Positions 54,536-64,000 of a DNA stretch of 64,000 nucleotides are shown one piece after another. The notes below the pieces were generated by a model. That model was not told the DNA's origin. It did not search any database and worked only from the letters and a program-made list of their open reading frames with translations. Numbering within the stretch: the stretch's first letter is position 1; every line of letters begins with the position of its first letter. This stretch comes from Rhineura floridana (taxonomy: Eukaryota; Chordata; Lepidosauria; Squamata; Rhineuridae), in assembly GCF_030035675.1 (NCBI RefSeq), contig NC_084499.1, forward strand, positions 16,564,239 through 16,628,238, written 5' to 3'. The position numbers were made by a program, and so were the translations under genes.

Positions 54536-55121
54536 AGAATTTGTTTAGTGAGCATGCTGTGAGTATTCTTCATGAGAGAGAGTTTTAATCTCTCTAATTC
54601 AGTTCCCAGAGGACTAAACTCTAGCCATGGAACCATGACAGTTAAAACAGGTGTGTGCGTGTGTGTGTCCGTGCATGCCACAGGCATGGCCCCTCATATC
54701 CAGTTCGGATGCACAACCACATACACAGGCCTGCAACCATGCCTGGCCTCACCCCAACACGGTGCGAACGAAAACAATGTGCATGGTCTCATCTCTCATC
54801 TGTGCTATGACAGCTTTGAGGAGTCCTTGCAACCCTAATGTAGTCTTGAAAATATGTTTGCACACACAGGAAATCACTTGCCCGAGGGGGGAGGAAGATT
54901 AACGACCCCTCCCCATTTTGCCCACAAATCTATGCTAAGCGTTGGTGGAACGTTAAAAAGGCAAGAGTTCTCTTTCAGGGTGTTAAAAACTTTCCCAAAG
55001 AGAACGCTAAAAAAACCCCATGGAAAACCAACAATTCTGCCTGGTCACCTGGAAGCTACCATGAGTTGCCATAAGCGACCAGGCAAGCAACTATTTAGGG
55101 GCAATTCCATCCTATACGTAC

Positions 55122-55270
55122 CTTCACCTTCTCCACCAGGGGGTTCCACCGCTTCCACAGCAGCCACCAGCCAGAGAGGGCGTCGCCATAATTGGTGAGG
55201 TCCGTCTCATCTCTGCTCCCCACATCGATGGCGATTACCACCTTCGCCCCCATGGACCTCGCAACGTCCG
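55122..55270 (-). CDS. PNPLA7: PNPLA7 exon ([19 protein letters not shown])
   Basis: A 149-nt exon with acceptor ccaacag and donor gtacgta. The peptide runs from [20 protein letters not shown] through [20 protein letters not shown] to [10 protein letters not shown]. It is almost identical to human as I recall it, where the last segment reads LATKVK. The block forms the end of the patatin fold and the conserved Trp-rich extension typical of NTE-type enzymes. Confidence 0.96.
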
Positions 55271-55984
55271 CTGTTGGGGTGACAAAGCAGAGTCATTCCT
55301 TGCCCCTCCCCACCTCACATGACACCTCCGACTCTCGCCTGCCAGCCTACCACCTGGCACAATGCCATCATTTTTGGCAGGGGCTTTGCCACTCATCTTC
55401 CACACCAGACATTTGCAGGCTTTGCTCCCAAGAGGGTCATTTTACCTTTAAAACTGCTCTCAGAAAATTCCTTCCCTCTCAGCAGAATTAGGTTAATTTA
55501 TAGTCCTTCTCCATTCCAATAATTCACTTCTAAACCCAAACATGGCAGGGGGGGGGGAATTCTCCTCCTGACAGAAGGTGGCCTTTTGCAGAGGAGTGAC
55601 TCAGTGTCCCTCAGGGAGGCGAGGGTGAGAAGACAAGAGACAGACAGTGACGTGAAAGAGGCTGACAGAAAGCAATCATGACAAGTGTGTCATTTCATAT
55701 TCCACTTTGGGGGGCGGAGAGATTCTCAGCAAGGTTGAAAGGCTACCTGCATACAGTGGACACCTGGAACATCGCTGCAAACAGCCAGGCACCTCGAACA
55801 TTTGGACAAGCTGACTTGCACCCCCACTCCTCCCTTTCACCTATCCCTTTGTCTGCATTCAGTTTTATATAAAAAGAGGGAGAAACACTGAAAAAAAAGT
55901 CTTACTTTTTTTAACAAAGGCAGCAGTATATTTGAAGAGCATTGGGCACTGTTGTTTATTTATTCCTCTTAACTACTTAAGTGT

Positions 55985-56640
55985 TGCGAGGTGGGGTGAT
56001 GAAAGTGTCGAGGGCAGGGGCCTGGGTTCAAATCCCCACTGTACAAAGCTCGCTGCGTGTAGCCTTGGGGCAATCGCTCCTACTCCACCTAATGCACCTC
56101 ACAGGCTTGTCGTGAGGATAAAATGGGGAAGGAGGGAGGAAGAGCATGGACCCCAGAGGTGGGGCCCTCCAGATGCTCCAGACTCCAGCTGCCATCATCC
56201 CCGATGGATGGAGTTGATGGTAGCTGGGAGTCCAGGCAGGTCTTGAGGGGTGCAGGTTCCCCAACCTGAGCAGAAGGGCAGGATAAACAAAATCAACACA
56301 CCCATGCCTTTGGCAGGCACACCCAAAACAGAGGTAAGCATGCCAGGGCGGTGCAGAGGCCAGAGCAGCCTTCGCCAACCGGGCGCCCGCCAGATGTTGT
56401 GGGACGACAGCTGTGCTGACTGGGGCTGTTGGGGGCAGCAGTCCATGTCATCTGGCAGGCGCCGGGGTTAGGGTGCTGCTTCAGGAGCAGGGAGGCCTGG
56501 GTTCAAATCCCCACTCACACACAGACACTCTCACACACACGTGCAGACACCGGCTAGCCTGCCTCACAGCATTTTTAGTAGGAAATTGAAAGGGAATGGG
56601 AAGAGAATGCCACCTGCGTGCCACCTTGAGCTCCATGGGA
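55985..56640 (+). repeat. Two Sauria-type SINE pieces and foldback MITEs
   Basis: SINE pieces at about 55985-56150 (gggttcaaatccccactgta, ctcacaggcttgtcgtgagg) and 56462-56640 (gggttcaaatccccactcac, gccaccttgagctcc). Foldback MITE copies at about 56155-56270 and 56370-56470. All in the PNPLA7 intron before the DGG exon. Confidence 0.65.
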
Positions 56641-56886
56641 GACGGGCAGGGGGAGACGGAGGGGGGCACTTACAAGAGCAAGAAACACGCCGGCCCAGGA
56701 CCCCTTTAAAAGCTCTGCCTCTGCACAGGTTGATCTCTCCCTGCCCCCCCCCTCTGGATCCTGCAGCAGTAAGACTCAATACTGAATTGATTCTTCATCT
56801 AGCACAAACCCTCAGGAAATTCAGAGCTGAGCCAGCTGCAGATGAGCAGAAAAACAGGTTGCGTAAACGGACGTTGACAACGGTAC

Positions 56887-57003
56887 CTGGGAGATTGTTG
56901 ATGTAACCTCCGTCCATCAGGAGGTGCCCGTCTTTGGGGTCGCAGAGGGGGGGTAAGTAGCCAGAGAGGGACATGCTGGCCCGGATGTACCGCCATAGGC
57001 AGC
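56887..57003 (-). CDS. PNPLA7: PNPLA7 exon with catalytic DGG motif
   Basis: A 117-nt exon with acceptor ccactag and donor gtaccgt. It encodes [20 protein letters not shown] followed by [19 protein letters not shown] and one base. The Asp of DGG (codon at 56912-56914) is the catalytic acid of the Ser-Asp dyad in patatin-like phospholipases (established knowledge) and is intact. The only notable change is Cys for Ser before LWRY relative to human as I recall it. Confidence 0.95.
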
Positions 57004-57074
57004 CTAGTGGGGGGAGAGGCAAAAAGGGGATCCATCTTCTGAGGAAAAAAAGAGCAGCAGCCTAACCTTTCCTC

Positions 57075-57215
57075 CAACGCACACATGTGGGGCCTTTGGC
57101 CCTCTGGATGGTGCTGAACTGCAACCCCCCTCTACCTTGGGCACCGGCTGTGCTTGCTGCAGGGGCTGATGGGAGTTGTTGTCCAGCAACATTTGGAGGG
57201 CCAGAGGTTCCCCAG
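57075..57215. mobile_element. Foldback hAT-like MITE
   Basis: tggggcctttggccctctgg start, ctgatgggagttgttgtcca / aacatttggagggccagagg half. It lies 70 bp upstream of the DGG exon. Confidence 0.75.
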
Positions 57216-57257
57216 CACTGCTCTAACTCCACCCAACCCCTTTCCCCTGCACAGAGG

Positions 57258-57745
57258 AGCCACGTAAGTCAGAGCAATGCGGCCGATAGAGCGCTGGAGT
57301 TAAGCCAAAGGGAGTTCGAATCCTCGTTCGGTTGTGAAGCTCATGGGGCGACGTTTGGCTAGTCATAGAATCATAGAACCATAGAATAGTAGAGTTGGAA
57401 GGGGCCTATAAGGCCATCGAGTCCAACCCCTTGCTCAACGCAGGAATCCAAATCAAAGCATTCCCGACAGATGGCTGTCCAGTCGCGACATCTCAGCCTG
57501 ACACATTTACAGCAGCGACGGGAAAAGCTTGGAGCTCTCTGGATGTTGCTGGACTGCAGCTCCTATTGGCCCTGGCCGCTGGCCATGCTGGCTGGAGCCG
57601 AAGGGAGCTGGAGGCCAACAGCGGGGGGCTCCCCACCCCCACTTTTCAGGGTTGCTGTGAGGATGAAGCAGGGCAAAGTCTCGTGCGCGTTCCCACACTG
57701 AGCTCCATCAGGAAAGGCAGGATAAAAAAAATGCAGCAACGTGTT
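57258..57745 (+). repeat. Sauria-type SINE split by CR1 and a MITE
   Basis: SINE head 57258-57362, CR1 3' end on the minus strand (57363-57478: tcatagaatcatagaacc, gttggaaggggcctataagg), SINE body 57479-57517 (cagcctgacacatttacag), foldback MITE about 57518-57648, SINE tail to 57745 (gttgctgtgaggatg, aaaggcaggataaa). Confidence 0.8.
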
Positions 57746-58800
57746 AACTCCTCCTTGGATCGGCCTGGTGCTAGTGGATGAAATAGAGAAGATTGGGCAG
57801 CCCAGCCAGCCGGGGACAGAGCAAGATTTGGAAGCCTGGGAAGACCCTGAAGGACCCCACCACCACCACCACCAGAGGACTAGCAGCGATTCCTCTGATC
57901 CCACAGCCCCCACCCTCAGCATTCCTGCCAAACGGCACGGTTTGGAACACTTTGGCCAACAATGCCATCTCTTCCTGGACTGGCTCCATGATTTCTATTC
58001 AGGGCTGCGCGATGAGGGAATTTATAACCATGAAAAGCAGAGGGGTTTTAATCAGCAGAAATGGATTGGATGCGCTCCCTGTGGAATGTGGCGAGGTCCA
58101 AGACTCGCCCTCGCAATTCATTCCACGGGGCTCTTTTCTGAACTTTCATCTTCTGACAGCCACAAGCCTAGATATTTTGGGGTGGGGGGGAGAAGAGGGG
58201 GTGGCTCAGAGGCGCCCTTTGTGCATTTTCCATCCCCAGAGGCTTGGAGGGGGAGAATGGCAGGCCGGAGCACAGAAACCTTTTATTCGGAGGCAACCAA
58301 CCGCCATGGGGCTGGAGAGGACTAGAGAGACACGACAGGCGTCCAGACTTAAGTACTAGGTTTGATGTGGCTTGAGCCTTGGGGGAATAAGGTAGGCCAG
58401 AAGTCCCAATTAGCTAATGACAAGGCCAAGCCGTTCTAGAGTTCTGAACGAGGCTTCAGGACTGCGCAGCTCAAGAGGTACAGTTTCTCTCGGCAAAGGT
58501 GTCGTGGCTGCTTTGTCCCCTAAGGGAGATTCCGCCCCCACCCCTGGTTTTCTTAATACTGGGACTAAAATCAGGTAGGGCTTATGGGAACCTGGGAGGG
58601 CCACCCTGACAACTTGGTAGCGCTAGATTACAGACCCCACAGGACTGGATAGAGGGCAGGCTATGTGCAGCGGGCAACTCCCAAACAGTTCTCATATCCC
58701 CCCACCCCACCCACAAAGGGGCAAGAAAGCCCCTTTAACCTCCAGCAATTTCCTTCTTGCAGAGCTTCTCAGCAGGGAGGGGAGTGTGGGCAAACCTAGA
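57746..58800. other. PNPLA7 intron, no gene recognised
   Basis: Contains a short (cac)n run (57858-57874) that gives His or Thr runs in overlapping frames of about 190 codons; these have no recognised domain and no splice context. Confidence 0.5.
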
Positions 58801-58804
58801 ATGA

Positions 58805-58930
58805 GTGGTCTCCGCTTGCCATTGGCTCTGGCTCCACCTATCACTGGCCCAGGCTCCACCTACTGTCGGGGCTCCCTGCTTTCTGCCCTACCAGTCCCAG
58901 CAGGCACCAGACATCACTGCAGGAGGAGGA
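58805..58930 (+). mobile_element. TIR-bearing MITE fragment
   Basis: ttgccattggctctggctcc, ccctaccagtcccagcaggc; same family as 63729-64000. A block of family A in reverse sense (59085-59245) and a forward family A copy (59265-59470) follow. Confidence 0.6.
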
Positions 58931-59699
58931 GGAGGAGGATAGCTCTCAGAATCCCCAAAGACGACATGATCACGGGTGGCTCTTATGCACCAAGACGTGT
59001 TGAAGACCACTCTCTGGCTTTGAAAAGGGAACTAAACAAATCCATGGGGAAGGAATTGGGGGAGGGAGGTTGTTAATTAGCCATGATGGCTAAACAGAAC
59101 CTCCATGGGCAAAGGCAGTATACCTTTGAAGACCAGTTGAATGGGGACAAACAGTAAGAAACAGGTCTTGCCTCCATTCCTTGCTTGTGGGCTTCCCAGA
59201 GGCATCTGGCTGCCCACTGGGGGAAGAGCAGGATGCTGGACATTCTAAAAACCAAATGGTTTTAAGAAGAGCTTACTTGCTGGATCAGGCCAACGGCCCA
59301 TCTAGCCTCCATTTCAGTTCTCACAGTAGCCAACCAGATGCCTCCGTGAAGCCCGCAAGCAGGACCTGAGTGCAAGAGCACTCTCCCCATTTGCTATCCC
59401 TGGCAATTGGCACTCAGATGCACACTGCCTCTGACAGGGGAGGGAGAACATGGCCAGCATAACTTTAGCGCAGTTCAGCTGGACCTCTTCTTCTGAGAGC
59501 CAACCCTCAAAGCATACCTATGGAAACCTCAAACCTATGCAGTATAGTGGCAAAACATTTCCAAGGGCTTCCGTAGCTTTAAATAAAAGTGACAAGCATG
59601 ATGCAGCCTCTTCAGAATGAGTGTGTATGCATGCATTTATACTAACGCCATCCAGCCCTCCTCACTTTGAGCTGTGGGCCATTTCGCAGACACACTTAC

Positions 59700-59769
59700 C
59701 ATCTGTGTGGACCCTCATAGCCGAGGCAGTGATGTCTGTTGTAATGGTGAAGTAAGGAATCCAAAGATC
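59700..59769 (-). CDS. PNPLA7: PNPLA7 exon, patatin domain ([16 protein letters not shown])
   Basis: A 70-nt exon with acceptor gctgcag and donor gtaagtg. It encodes [20 protein letters not shown] followed by HTD plus one base, matching human with A for T as I recall it. Phase 0 in, phase 1 out. Confidence 0.95.
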
Positions 59770-61069
59770 CTGCAGCACAGAAAGCACTTACTAAAAACCA
59801 CTGATTCCCAAACTATGGGCACTGTGAGAAATAACATTAAACAGGAATCCTGAAAGTCCAAAGCACCCAGCCACACGAAGGAGTCTTGTCTGCTGCACCT
59901 CGGCATAATTCACAGGAAGCAGACAGGGCCAGCCAGCTTGTACCAGAGGGTGGGCAATTCTTCCACATTTTGGCACTGGGCGCAACTGACCAAACACTTC
60001 TGGTGCAGAGTTGCAGGGAGAAAAAAAAACCAACCACACACTGACTTTGAAGGGGGCTGCCCATCACATCTCTGCACGAATCACTGCTTTAGGTTTCTCT
60101 CCTTCCAGTCAGGAGATGCACATAGATCAGCGACTCATGCAGAAACACAGTGTCCTTTGAGAGCTGACAGTTCATCTTTTACACTTGCAAACTTTTTCAC
60201 GTATGAAAAGCACACCTCCAGTTTTAACTCCAGGGGGAAAGCGTGTGCCCGTCTGAAACGGTGAGGGGTGTTCCTGTTCAGGGTTCCAGCCATTGCCCAT
60301 GCCCTCCCCCAAGTTTTCCACCCTCTCTCCAGTCAGTCAGCATTCTATAGCCATGGAGGACACCGAGTCCCCATTGGGCTTGTCCCGCACTCCCACCCCA
60401 CAGATTGTGCCGCACCTTGGGCCTCCCCTGACCTTCTAATACTGCCCTCTTGTGCATGGGTGGATCTGTTTTGGCTATGTTTGGCTATGACACATAAACA
60501 TCAGAAATACAAGAGGCGATTAAAAATAATCCCCTACTACACCCGGTCATTTTTGAATGGGACTCTTAAGACGCATCCTTTACCTTGCAGGCCATGAACA
60601 ACTGGGGTCTGCAGGAAAGCATCCTTAGCTGGAGGAGATGGGCTTAAAATGTGATCCCAAAATAAACCTGGGTGGAAAAGCATAGGAGATATGCACGTGG
60701 ACCGCTCAAAACCTCCTTAAGCAAGACCCAGTTGGAGGCATAAAGGAACATCAGCTGAATGCTGGATTAGCGTGCACACACATTTCACAATCTGGGCTGG
60801 AACAACTTAAATCCATGCCTGCACGTAGAACCTTTAGTCCTCTTCCAAGATATTACAGGATTCTTCCTTACAAATATACAACAGATGAAGAAACTCAAAA
60901 GCTGGACGGGCTAAGCAGCGCTGGAAGCCACGCAATCTGTAATGGCAGAAAATTTGCAAAGGGAGGCTGCCTTCCGCAGGGACGCTTCAAGGCACAAGTG
61001 TCCAACCCAATGCTCCTCTGAGGCACATCTGTGACAGCAGCTGTAAGAAAGGAGCGCCATGTCCCTGCA

Positions 61070-61165
61070 CAAGCTTTCCCAGCCCTACTCGGTGATGCCA
61101 GGGATTGGACCTGGCACCTCGGAAGCAAAGCAGGTGGTCTGCCACTGAGCTATGGCCTCATCCCT
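61070..61165 (-). repeat. tRNA-derived SINE head
   Basis: Minus strand: catagctcagtggcagacca and ggtccaatccctggcatcac. It lies about 120 bp downstream (transcript sense) of a PNPLA7 exon. Confidence 0.8.
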
Positions 61166-61283
61166 CGACAACAGCCCAGTGGGGGACGCCAACCTCACTT
61201 CCTATGTGTCTGTCACCGGCTGCTGTTAAAGACTTCAGCCGGCCACTGCTGTCTGTGACACGTGCAGCAGACGAGCCACTCAC

Positions 61284-61400
61284 CTCAATCTGTTTGTCTT
61301 TGAAGATGCTGCAGACGCCATGATTGAACGAGGCTCCGGAGAACATGGAGGTGATTGGGTACGTCAAGTCTAAGATAGTTCTGAACACCGAATTCATGGT
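61284..61400 (-). CDS. PNPLA7: PNPLA7 exon, patatin domain ([11 protein letters not shown])
   Basis: A 117-nt, 39-codon exon with acceptor ttctctttag and donor gtgagtgg. It begins [20 protein letters not shown], continues [19 protein letters not shown], and lies just after the GxSxG region in the family. [14 protein letters not shown] is invariant across NTE-type enzymes as I recall them. The preceding exon, which should carry the catalytic Ser, was not seen between 61401 and 64000. Confidence 0.93.
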
Positions 61401-61854
61401 CTAAAGAGAAGCCAATACATACATACACACAGAGACATATATATATTAAAGACAGCAACTGAGAGAGATTCCCCTCCACCCAAACTAGTCTAATGCAAGG
61501 GATTTCAACCTTCCCATCCTAATGGAATCTCTGTTGCACTGATGCGTCTTCCGAAGATTCTGGGCCGCATTTCAGAGCACTAATGAAGTTTGCACAGGGC
61601 AAGCCTGATGGATCTCAGTACCCCAGAATGCACTCCACCCCACTTTGCATGCTTTGCCAGCATGCAGACTGACACAGTCTGGAGATATCTGCCCTCTGTG
61701 AACAGACATTTTTGTCAGCAAAGAATCCAAGTCTCCCTGGAAGACAGCTTGAAAACTACTTAAAAGCAACACTGGTGAAAGCAGCAACACTTGAACCAAA
61801 ACATTTCAAATGTTAGCAGTCGGAGAGAGAAATGAGAAAGAGCAAAGGGGGCTT

Positions 61855-61990
61855 GGTATGACCTTTGGCCCTCCACACGTTCCTGAACTGCAACTCCCCA
61901 TCAGCCCTGGCAAGCACAGCCAATGGTCAGGGATGATGGGATTTGTAGGTCAGCAACAGCCGGAGGGTCAAAGGTTCCCTCACACCAGCC
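61855..61990. mobile_element. Foldback hAT-like MITE
   Basis: aactgcaactccccatcagc / gatgatgggatttgtaggtc pair, aggttccctcacaccag end. Confidence 0.75.
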
Positions 61991-61994
61991 TTGT

Positions 61995-62530
61995 TATACA
62001 GAGCCCAGGGCAGCTAGGAGAGAACTTGAAAAGGTCCTCAAATGCAAAGATGTGTCATTGAACACCAAAGTCAGGATCATTCAGACCATGGTATTCCCGA
62101 TCTCTGTGTATGGATGTGAAAGTTGGACAGTGAAAAAAGCAGACAAGAGAAAAATCAACTCATTTGAAATGTGGCGTTGGAGGAGAGCTTTGCACATACC
62201 ATGGACTGCGAAAAAGACAAATAATTGGGTGTTAGAACAAATTAAACCAGAACTGTCTCTAGAAGCTAAAATGATGAAACTGAGGTTACCATACTTTGGA
62301 CACATCATGAGAAGACATGATTCATTACAAGAGACAATAATGCTGGGGAAAACAGAAGGGAGTAGAAAAAGAGGAAGGCCAAACAAGAGATGGATTGATT
62401 CCATCAAGGAAGCCACAGACCTGAGCTTACAAGATCTGAACAGGGTGGTTCATGACAGATGCTCTTGGAGGTCGCCAATTCATAGGGTCGCCGCAAGTCA
62501 AAATCGACTTGAAGGCACATAACAACAACA
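61995..62530 (+). mobile_element. RTE/BovB-like LINE 3' end, best-preserved copy
   Basis: An open frame covers the C-terminal region: VYGCESWTVKKADKRKINSF, EMWRWRRALHIPWTAKKTNN, SLEAKMMKLRLPYFGHIMRR, GSRKRGRPNKRWIDSIKEAT and ends RLEGT with a stop, then the tail gacttgaaggcacataacaa. Strong likeness to BovB-type LINEs known in squamates and ruminants. 5'-truncated. Confidence 0.88.
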
Positions 62531-63610
62531 AACTGTTTGTGAGGGTGTGGATTGTTCTGGTCCTCTGAACAGAATCTGGAAAACACACCAGCCCCTTCAG
62601 AATACTGGAGCTGGCCAATCCCTGGAGGAAATACTACATTTCAGAGCTCGAGAGGAAGGTTCCCTCGTTCCCTGGCCCCGCAGAGTTTAAGTTCTGTTCT
62701 GTGGATGGAAGAGAAACGCACGCACGGAGCTTCTGTCCCTGCACTCCCACCCCAGACTGAGCAAGAAGTTTGGCTCGGCTTATCCAACTGCGCTGTTTTT
62801 GTTTTCTAACCTCGAGCCGCTCGAGGCTTGACAGATGAAACCCAGCTGACAGACGTGGCCCAAAAAAGGTTCATAAAAGCTCCCTTCCATTTGTTATTCA
62901 GTAATCCCATCGACCTGGTTTCTGCTGCTCCCCTGACATGCGGCAAGCCGGGCCGGGGGGGGGGGGAAGCTCTTCTAAAAATACCTAAACCCTTTTTTCA
63001 CCCGCAGCCATTTCTCATTGCATTTTTAGCAATGGGGCAACAGGTGGAAGCTATTTCGTGAGGCCGGCAAAGAGACAGAGACAGATAAGCTGAGGGCCAG
63101 GCCGCGCTCTGGCTGGCAGCCCCCTTTCTGCAGCCAAGCCTCCATGGCAGTGTTAGGTGAGCTACGTGCAAAGACGGAATCCAGAATCCAGCACCCAAAA
63201 CAAAATCAGGAACTGGCTGCCTTTGGGCCTGGCTTCCGTCACGTAGTTTGCATCGGTGCTCAGGCAGAAACGGAAAAGCTTCTGCTATGGATGAAATGCA
63301 GAGCTCCCCCCCCCCCGCTTGGGGGGCAAACATTCCAGTTCTGCTTACAGCAAGGCCCACTCACGTCTGCCCGCTGGGCCAAGGTGCTGCCTGATAGGCA
63401 AGGTTGTCAGCTGGCAGAGAGCGAGAAACAGCAAGGCCCTTCCAGAGTCCTTTGCGGGACCAATTCTCTTCAAAGTGCTTGTGCAAGCTGATTTTTGAAG
63501 ATGATTTATTTAACCTTTTTTTTTAAAGGTTATTTAAGGAAAAAAGGTCAGATATAAAATGAAATAAAGGAAATCATCCTGCAGAAGTGCTTCGGCCTAG
63601 CTACAGCTAG
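62531..63610. other. PNPLA7 intron, no gene recognised
   Basis: Searched on the minus strand for the exon carrying the GxSxG serine motif; not seen. A G-run lies near 62955 and a C-run near 63309. Confidence 0.5.
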
Positions 63611-63619
63611 ATCAGGAAA

Positions 63620-63735
63620 GGTAACCTATGGTCTTCCAGCTGTTGCTGGACTCCAGTTCCCACCAGCCCCAGCCAGGATGCCCAATGCTCAGGGATGATG
63701 GGAGCTGTAGTCCAGCAACACCTGGAGGCAGTGGA
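63620..63735. mobile_element. Foldback hAT-like MITE
   Basis: ccagctgttgctggactcca / tgtagtccagcaacacctgg pair around ccagccaggatgcccaatgc. Confidence 0.75.
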
Positions 63736-64000
63736 GGTTGGTCTATTTGGCAAATGGGGTGCTGCCCACCCTCAGTCTCCCTCAGCCACTCCCCACCTGC
63801 CTGCCTTCTTACTTACAACAAGTCCAGGGGGTGGCACCTCCTGTCGGCTTCCTCCTCCTTAGCCTCCGTGTTGCCCCTTGTAGAAGAGGAGGAGGATGGG
63901 GGCAAAACTAGAATGAATGGCTCTGCCTGTGATTGGCTCTGGCTCCACCTCCTGTTGGGCTCCCGGCCTTCCGCCCCACCAGTCACCAGCCGCCACTGCC
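63729..64000 (+). mobile_element. TIR-bearing MITE, apparently full length
   Basis: ggcagtggaggttggt at the left and accagccgccactgcc at the right edge are inverted repeats (14 of 16 bp). No coding frame. It ends at the window edge, so the target duplication cannot be read. Confidence 0.7.

Larger units (their letters stand above)
51091..61400 (-). other. PNPLA7: PNPLA7 gene, 3' part (5' cut off at right edge)
   Basis: Span of eight consecutive coding exons (117, 70, 117, 149, 153, 111, 85 and 104 nt) that join without frame breaks into 302 codons. PNPLA7 is an ER- and lipid-droplet-associated lysophospholipase of the NTE family (established knowledge). The peptide carries the second half of the patatin domain and the C-terminal acidic tail. 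C-terminal wording ([31 protein letters not shown]) agrees with PNPLA7 rather than PNPLA6 as I recall both, and the neighbouring NSMF gene agrees with human 9q34.3. The terminal exon and 3' UTR were not found. Confidence 0.93.

Noticed and set aside
51091-61400. Assignment of the patatin gene to PNPLA6
   Set aside because: PNPLA6 is close, but the [27 protein letters not shown] and DDESDYQTEYEEE wording and the NSMF neighbour fit PNPLA7.
61923-62522. 199-codon plus-strand frame as a host gene
   Set aside because: It is the C-terminal part of a BovB-like LINE joined to a MITE fragment; two decayed relatives exist in the window.
1-64000. Endogenous retroviruses or other LTR elements
   Set aside because: No paired long terminal repeats, primer-binding site or gag/pol/env-type peptide was recognised in any frame.
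62531-64000. Exon carrying the PNPLA7 GxSxG serine
   Set aside because: No minus-strand peptide of the GGTSIGAF type was found, so it is probably beyond 64000.

Overview
The window is vertebrate nuclear DNA, almost certainly from a squamate reptile (lizard or snake). It carries long introns and dense interspersed repeats of squamate type: Sauria-type tRNA SINEs, 5S-rRNA-headed SINEs, BovB/RTE-like, L2-like and CR1 LINE 3' ends, and many small non-autonomous DNA transposons. Species cannot be assigned.

Two host genes lie head-to-tail on the minus strand. The 3' part of PNPLA7 (a patatin-like lysophospholipase, NTE family) runs from about 61.4 kb down to 51.1 kb. Eight coding exons are recognised with intact splice sites and phases. 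They cover the second half of the patatin domain, including the catalytic Asp of the DGG motif, and the acidic tail. The exon with the GxSxG serine lies beyond the right edge, and the final coding exon was not located. NSMF (Jacob/NELF, the NMDA-receptor synapse-to-nucleus messenger) starts in a CpG-rich block near 37.15 kb and runs to the left edge. Eleven coding exons are found, giving 405 in-frame codons. They include a 6-nt microexon, a frame-neutral 69-nt exon that carries the nuclear localisation signal, and a His13-Gln9 tract. The last part of NSMF, roughly 125 residues by comparison with the human protein as I recall it, lies beyond position 1. The PNPLA7-NSMF order and orientation match human 9q34.3, which supports PNPLA7 over its paralogue PNPLA6.

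Layout: 0.8-16.5 kb, NSMF exons 11 to 2; 16.5-37.1 kb, the 20.6-kb NSMF intron 1, mostly repeats; 36.3-37.75 kb, CpG-rich promoter and exon 1; 37.8-51.1 kb, repeat-rich intergenic DNA that should also contain the PNPLA7 3' end; 51.1-61.4 kb, PNPLA7 exons; 61.4-64 kb, the next PNPLA7 intron. All exon boundaries come from GT/AG sites, phase agreement and remembered human protein sequences; no alignment was run.

No new multi-gene system was found. The most interesting signals are the NSMF microexon, the sequence setting of the NLS exon (two CTCF-like sites just downstream, a 60-bp minisatellite and a pyrimidine tract upstream), inverted copies of one repeat on either side of the NSMF promoter, and a clear record of nested small transposons, some with readable target-site duplications.
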